Shown here: piece by piece, positions 5,751 through 8,251 of the stretch | How the letters are laid out: every line of letters begins with the position of its first letter | Position numbering within the stretch: the stretch's first letter is position 1 | Assembly (NCBI GenBank): GCA_900766195.1 | Contig: CAAFUN010000158.1 | Coordinates: 1 to 8,251, forward strand | Direction: 5' to 3' | DNA: 8,251 nt | Source: an uncultured Bacteroides sp. | GTDB lineage: Bacteria > Bacteroidota > Bacteroidia > Bacteroidales > Bacteroidaceae | Program-made: the position numbers and the translations under genes | The notes under the pieces: generated by a model | Told to the model about the DNA's origin: nothing | The model's input: the letters and a program-made list of their open reading frames with translations, nothing else | Database searches by the model: none

Positions 5751-6935
5751 ATGAACAATATTGTATATATATTTGATTGGTCTCTTTTTATTATATTGGT
5801 AATCAATGTACTCTATATCTTGATTTTCAGTATTGCTTCTTGTTTCCCGAAATCAATTCAACCTTCACCGGCGATACTGTATAAACGAATTGCTATATTT
5901 ATTGCGGCTTATCGAGAAGATGCTGTAATCTTTGATAGTGTGAAAGCATGTCTTTTACAGAATTATCCTGCTGAAAAATATGATGTGATTGTTATATCAG
6001 ATCATATGTCTCCAGAGACAAATATGGAATTGAGAAAGTTATCAATTAAAGTTTTGCAAGTAGATTTTGAGAAAAGTACAAATACTAAATCATTAAAAGC
6101 TGCTTTGGAATATTTAGATAAGGATGCCTATGACATAGCTTTAGTTCTTGATGCCGATAACTATATTGACCCATCATATTTGTCCGAAATAAATGATGCT
6201 TTTGCTAATTCTGCAGTTAAAGTACTTCAAACACATCGGGTCGCAAAGAACGTTAACACAAATATGGCCTATTTAGATGCAATTAGTGAAGAAATTAATA
6301 ATTCTATCTTTCGGCTGGGACATGCTAATTTAGGATTTTCTGCTGCATTAATTGGATCCGGCATGGCATTTTCTTATTCTTTGTTTTATTCATCAATGAT
6401 GAACAATACTTCTTTAGGTGGATTTGATAGGGTACTTGAAATGAAATTGCTATATAAACGTATCTTTTTTTATTATTTACCGGATACTTATATTTATGAT
6501 GAAAAGATACAGAAGACGAAGAGCTTTTTCCTCCAGCGCAGACGCTGGCAGTCTGCACAATATTATAGCTTTATAGAATTTGTATGGCGATTTATTCCTG
6601 CTCTTAAACAACGCAAATGGGATTTCTGCGATAAGCTTTATCAACAAGCTTCCTTATCGCGGCTTTTATTACTTGGAATAGTACTCATTTTTTCATTACT
6701 AACATCTATATGGTTTCCAATTTTAGCATGTAAATGGTGGATAATATTTATTATCTTATTGGCTGCACTAGCTATAGCTATTCCACGTAAGTTTTGGACA
6801 TTTCGTATGTTTAAAGCCGTTATTTTAGTACCTCTTTCATTCTCACTGATGTTTATAAATTTATTTTATATTAAAAGTGCAAATAAAAGTTTTATCCATA
6901 CTGAGCACGGCACAGGAAATGAAAGTAAATTCTAA
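5751..6935 (+). CDS. Membrane-anchored processive-type family 2 glycosyltransferase (second paralogue)
   Basis: 394 aa, plainly homologous along its whole length to the preceding protein, about half identical by eye. It has the same N-terminal membrane segment, DADN at 134-137, the block AISEEINNSIFRLGHAN followed by SAALIGSGMAF, a YDE catalytic pair, QRRRW at 262-266, three C-terminal membrane segments and a FIHTEHG tail. Catalytic residues are all kept, so it is not a pseudogene. The ATG lies 10 nt after the upstream stop, so the pair forms an operon created by tandem duplication. Its sequence is visibly AT-richer than its sister, especially at third positions, which suggests an old duplication or separate origins. 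The two enzymes may act in succession or as a heteromer on the same glycan; this is inferred. The C-terminus carries a short extra tail (GNESKF). Confidence 0.83.
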   Translation: MNNIVYIFDWSLFIILVINVLYILIFSIASCFPKSIQPSPAILYKRIAIFIAAYREDAVIFDSVKACLLQNYPAEKYDVIVISDHMSPETNMELRKLSIKVLQVDFEKSTNTKSLKAALEYLDKDAYDIALVLDADNYIDPSYLSEINDAFANSAVKVLQTHRVAKNVNTNMAYLDAISEEINNSIFRLGHANLGFSAALIGSGMAFSYSLFYSSMMNNTSLGGFDRVLEMKLLYKRIFFYYLPDTYIYDEKIQKTKSFFLQRRRWQSAQYYSFIEFVWRFIPALKQRKWDFCDKLYQQASLSRLLLLGIVLIFSLLTSIWFPILACKWWIIFIILLAALAIAIPRKFWTFRMFKAVILVPLSFSLMFINLFYIKSANKSFIHTEHGTGNESKF

Positions 6936-6953
6936 TATTGAAACCAATCTAAA

Positions 6954-8251
6954 TTATTCTATTACTTTAAAGGTTATCTCTTTTCCCGATTGACTATCAG
7001 ATCCTATCCAGAGTCCGAAATCTCCTGTTTCAACCGTCTTTTTCATATTTATATTCCAGAAAGCAAGTTCTTTTATTGGGAGCGTAAGCATCACGCTTTT
7101 CTTTTCGTTAGGCTGTAATGAAACACGAGCAAAACGCTTCAATTCTTTTACCGGCCGGGTTACGGAACCTACTTTATCTTGTACATAAAGTTGTGCTACT
7201 TCGGTTCCTTCGTATTTGCCTGTGTTTCTTAAATCAAAAGTAATCGTCAAAACACCGTCTCTCTTTACAGCTTTTGATGAAAGTTTTATGTTACTATATT
7301 CAAATGTAGTATATGATAATCCATACCCGAAAGGATAGAGGGGATCAAATCCGGCATCAAGATAAAAAGAAGTGCACCCTAAAGAGGATTGTCCTGCTGC
7401 TATAGGAATATCCTTTAGTAAAGTTTCTGTCTTTGTTGCAGGTCGCCCTGAATTATTATGCGCATAGTATAAAGGTATTTGCCCCACCATTTTAGGAAAC
7501 GTGACAGGTGTTTTTCCACTAGGCGCGGCTTTACCCCAAAGTAAATCTGCTAGAGCCGGTCCTCCCATAGTGCCTGGATGGAAGGAATAAAGAACAGCTG
7601 CTGATTCTTCCACCTCTTTCCCAATAGTCAGCGGGCGTCCGGCCATTATGATTGTTACTACCGGTTTGCCGGTTTTTGCCAATGCTGCAATCAGTTCGCA
7701 TTGTGCTCCTTGTAAGTTTAAATCAGCTAAGCAATGTGCTTCACCCGAAAGAATAGATTCTTCTCCCACAAAGGCCAATATTAAATCTGCCTTTGCTGCA
7801 GAGGAGACAGCCTTGGTTATTCCTGCTTTATTTGTATCTCGACTATATGCCAGACCGGGTTCATAAATCACGTGAATACTATTTCCTACTAAATTTCGTA
7901 TGGCATGTAGTGGAGTGATTGTCTTTGTATCGTCACCATCAAATACCCATGTGCCCAATTGGTCATGGGGTGCATCGGCCAAAGGGCCAACTATTGCAAC
8001 AGTCTTTACAGCAGATGATATAGGTAGAGTGGCATTTTCATTTTTCAATAAGATTGCTGACTCTATGGCGGCACGTTTTGCTACTTTTAAATGTGCTGGT
8101 GCATACATTACATTCGCCTTTTCGTTTACATACGGGTTATCAAATAAACCAAGACGATATTTGATACGTAAAATATTTCGCACTGCTTCGTCAACAGTAG
8201 CTTCCTTCACTTTTTCTTTTTTTATTAATTTCGGTAGTTCTTTTACATATA
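6954..8251 (-). CDS. Glycoside hydrolase family 3 protein (BglX-like beta-glucosidase), 3' part only
   Basis: 431 codons are visible and the frame stays open to the right edge; the first visible residues (YVKELPKLIKKEKVKEATVDEAVRNILR) belong to the end of the N-terminal barrel, so the signal peptide, most of the TIM barrel and the nucleophile Asp lie outside. The internal GTG at 8210 is not the true start. Next comes the alpha/beta sandwich domain (about 45-250) with LLKNENATLPI and the SGEA segment whose glutamate (visible residue 170, codon 7742-7740) is the probable acid/base. The C-terminal fibronectin-III-like domain begins around PLYPFGYGLSYTTF (about 303-316) and ends at the stop. Family members release glucose or xylose from beta-glycosides, typically in the periplasm of Bacteroidales. 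The substrate cannot be told from this half. It converges on the glycosyltransferase pair, leaving 18 bp between stops. Confidence 0.9.
   Translation of the reverse strand, partial: YVKELPKLIKKEKVKEATVDEAVRNILRIKYRLGLFDNPYVNEKANVMYAPAHLKVAKRAAIESAILLKNENATLPISSAVKTVAIVGPLADAPHDQLGTWVFDGDDTKTITPLHAIRNLVGNSIHVIYEPGLAYSRDTNKAGITKAVSSAAKADLILAFVGEESILSGEAHCLADLNLQGAQCELIAALAKTGKPVVTIIMAGRPLTIGKEVEESAAVLYSFHPGTMGGPALADLLWGKAAPSGKTPVTFPKMVGQIPLYYAHNNSGRPATKTETLLKDIPIAAGQSSLGCTSFYLDAGFDPLYPFGYGLSYTTFEYSNIKLSSKAVKRDGVLTITFDLRNTGKYEGTEVAQLYVQDKVGSVTRPVKELKRFARVSLQPNEKKSVMLTLPIKELAFWNINMKKTVETGDFGLWIGSDSQSGKEITFKVIE

Noticed and set aside
7648..7866. 72-codon plus-strand frame within the family 3 hydrolase
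   Set aside because: It is an antisense shadow of a conserved catalytic domain.

Overview
The window looks like a chromosomal segment of a Bacteroides/Phocaeicola-type member of the Bacteroidales. The reasons are several perfect TAnnTTTG -7 promoter elements, one or two with TTTG about 18-20 nt upstream, the near absence of Shine-Dalgarno sequences, AT-rich leaders, moderate-to-low GC, and protein families that read as Bacteroidales versions. No rRNA, tRNA, transposase, integrase or CRISPR array was seen.

Layout: (1) 1-802 is non-coding. It holds two inverted copies of a hairpin element (about 1-81 and 666-746), an array of three imperfect ~97-bp pyrimidine-rich repeats (112-434), a 16-bp perfect palindrome (582-597) and a long hairpin (767-794) just past the regulator gene. 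(2) 803-4112 is a sugar-acid catabolic unit: a LacI-family regulator on the minus strand, divergent from a 2-keto-3-deoxygluconate kinase (kdgK) and a KDPG/KHG aldolase (eda), closed by a clear intrinsic terminator. The 268-bp divergent region has overlapping face-to-face promoters and a near-perfect operator-like palindrome with a central CG. The kinase and aldolase convert 2-keto-3-deoxygluconate, the common product of hexuronate breakdown, to pyruvate and glyceraldehyde-3-phosphate; the regulator probably controls them and itself.

(3) 4113-4570 is a non-coding stretch with a good Bacteroides-type promoter (4185-4216), three exact copies plus one partial copy of TAGGTAAAAAGA, two hairpins and a T9 tract. 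This is the outline of an unannotated small RNA or leader transcript of roughly 255 nt. A second, partial promoter (4535-4542) follows it. (4) 4571-6935 holds two tandem, clearly paralogous membrane-anchored processive-type GT2 glycosyltransferases separated by 10 nt. The second is AT-richer and its alignment fixes the TTG start of the first. (5) 6954-8251 is the 3' part of a minus-strand glycoside hydrolase family 3 gene that runs off the right edge and ends only 18 bp from the second glycosyltransferase, tail to tail.

The most interesting items are the hairpin element with compensatory stem changes, the candidate small RNA upstream of the glycosyltransferases, and the twin glycosyltransferases themselves. 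All functional statements are by recognition of motifs and families; no database search was possible.
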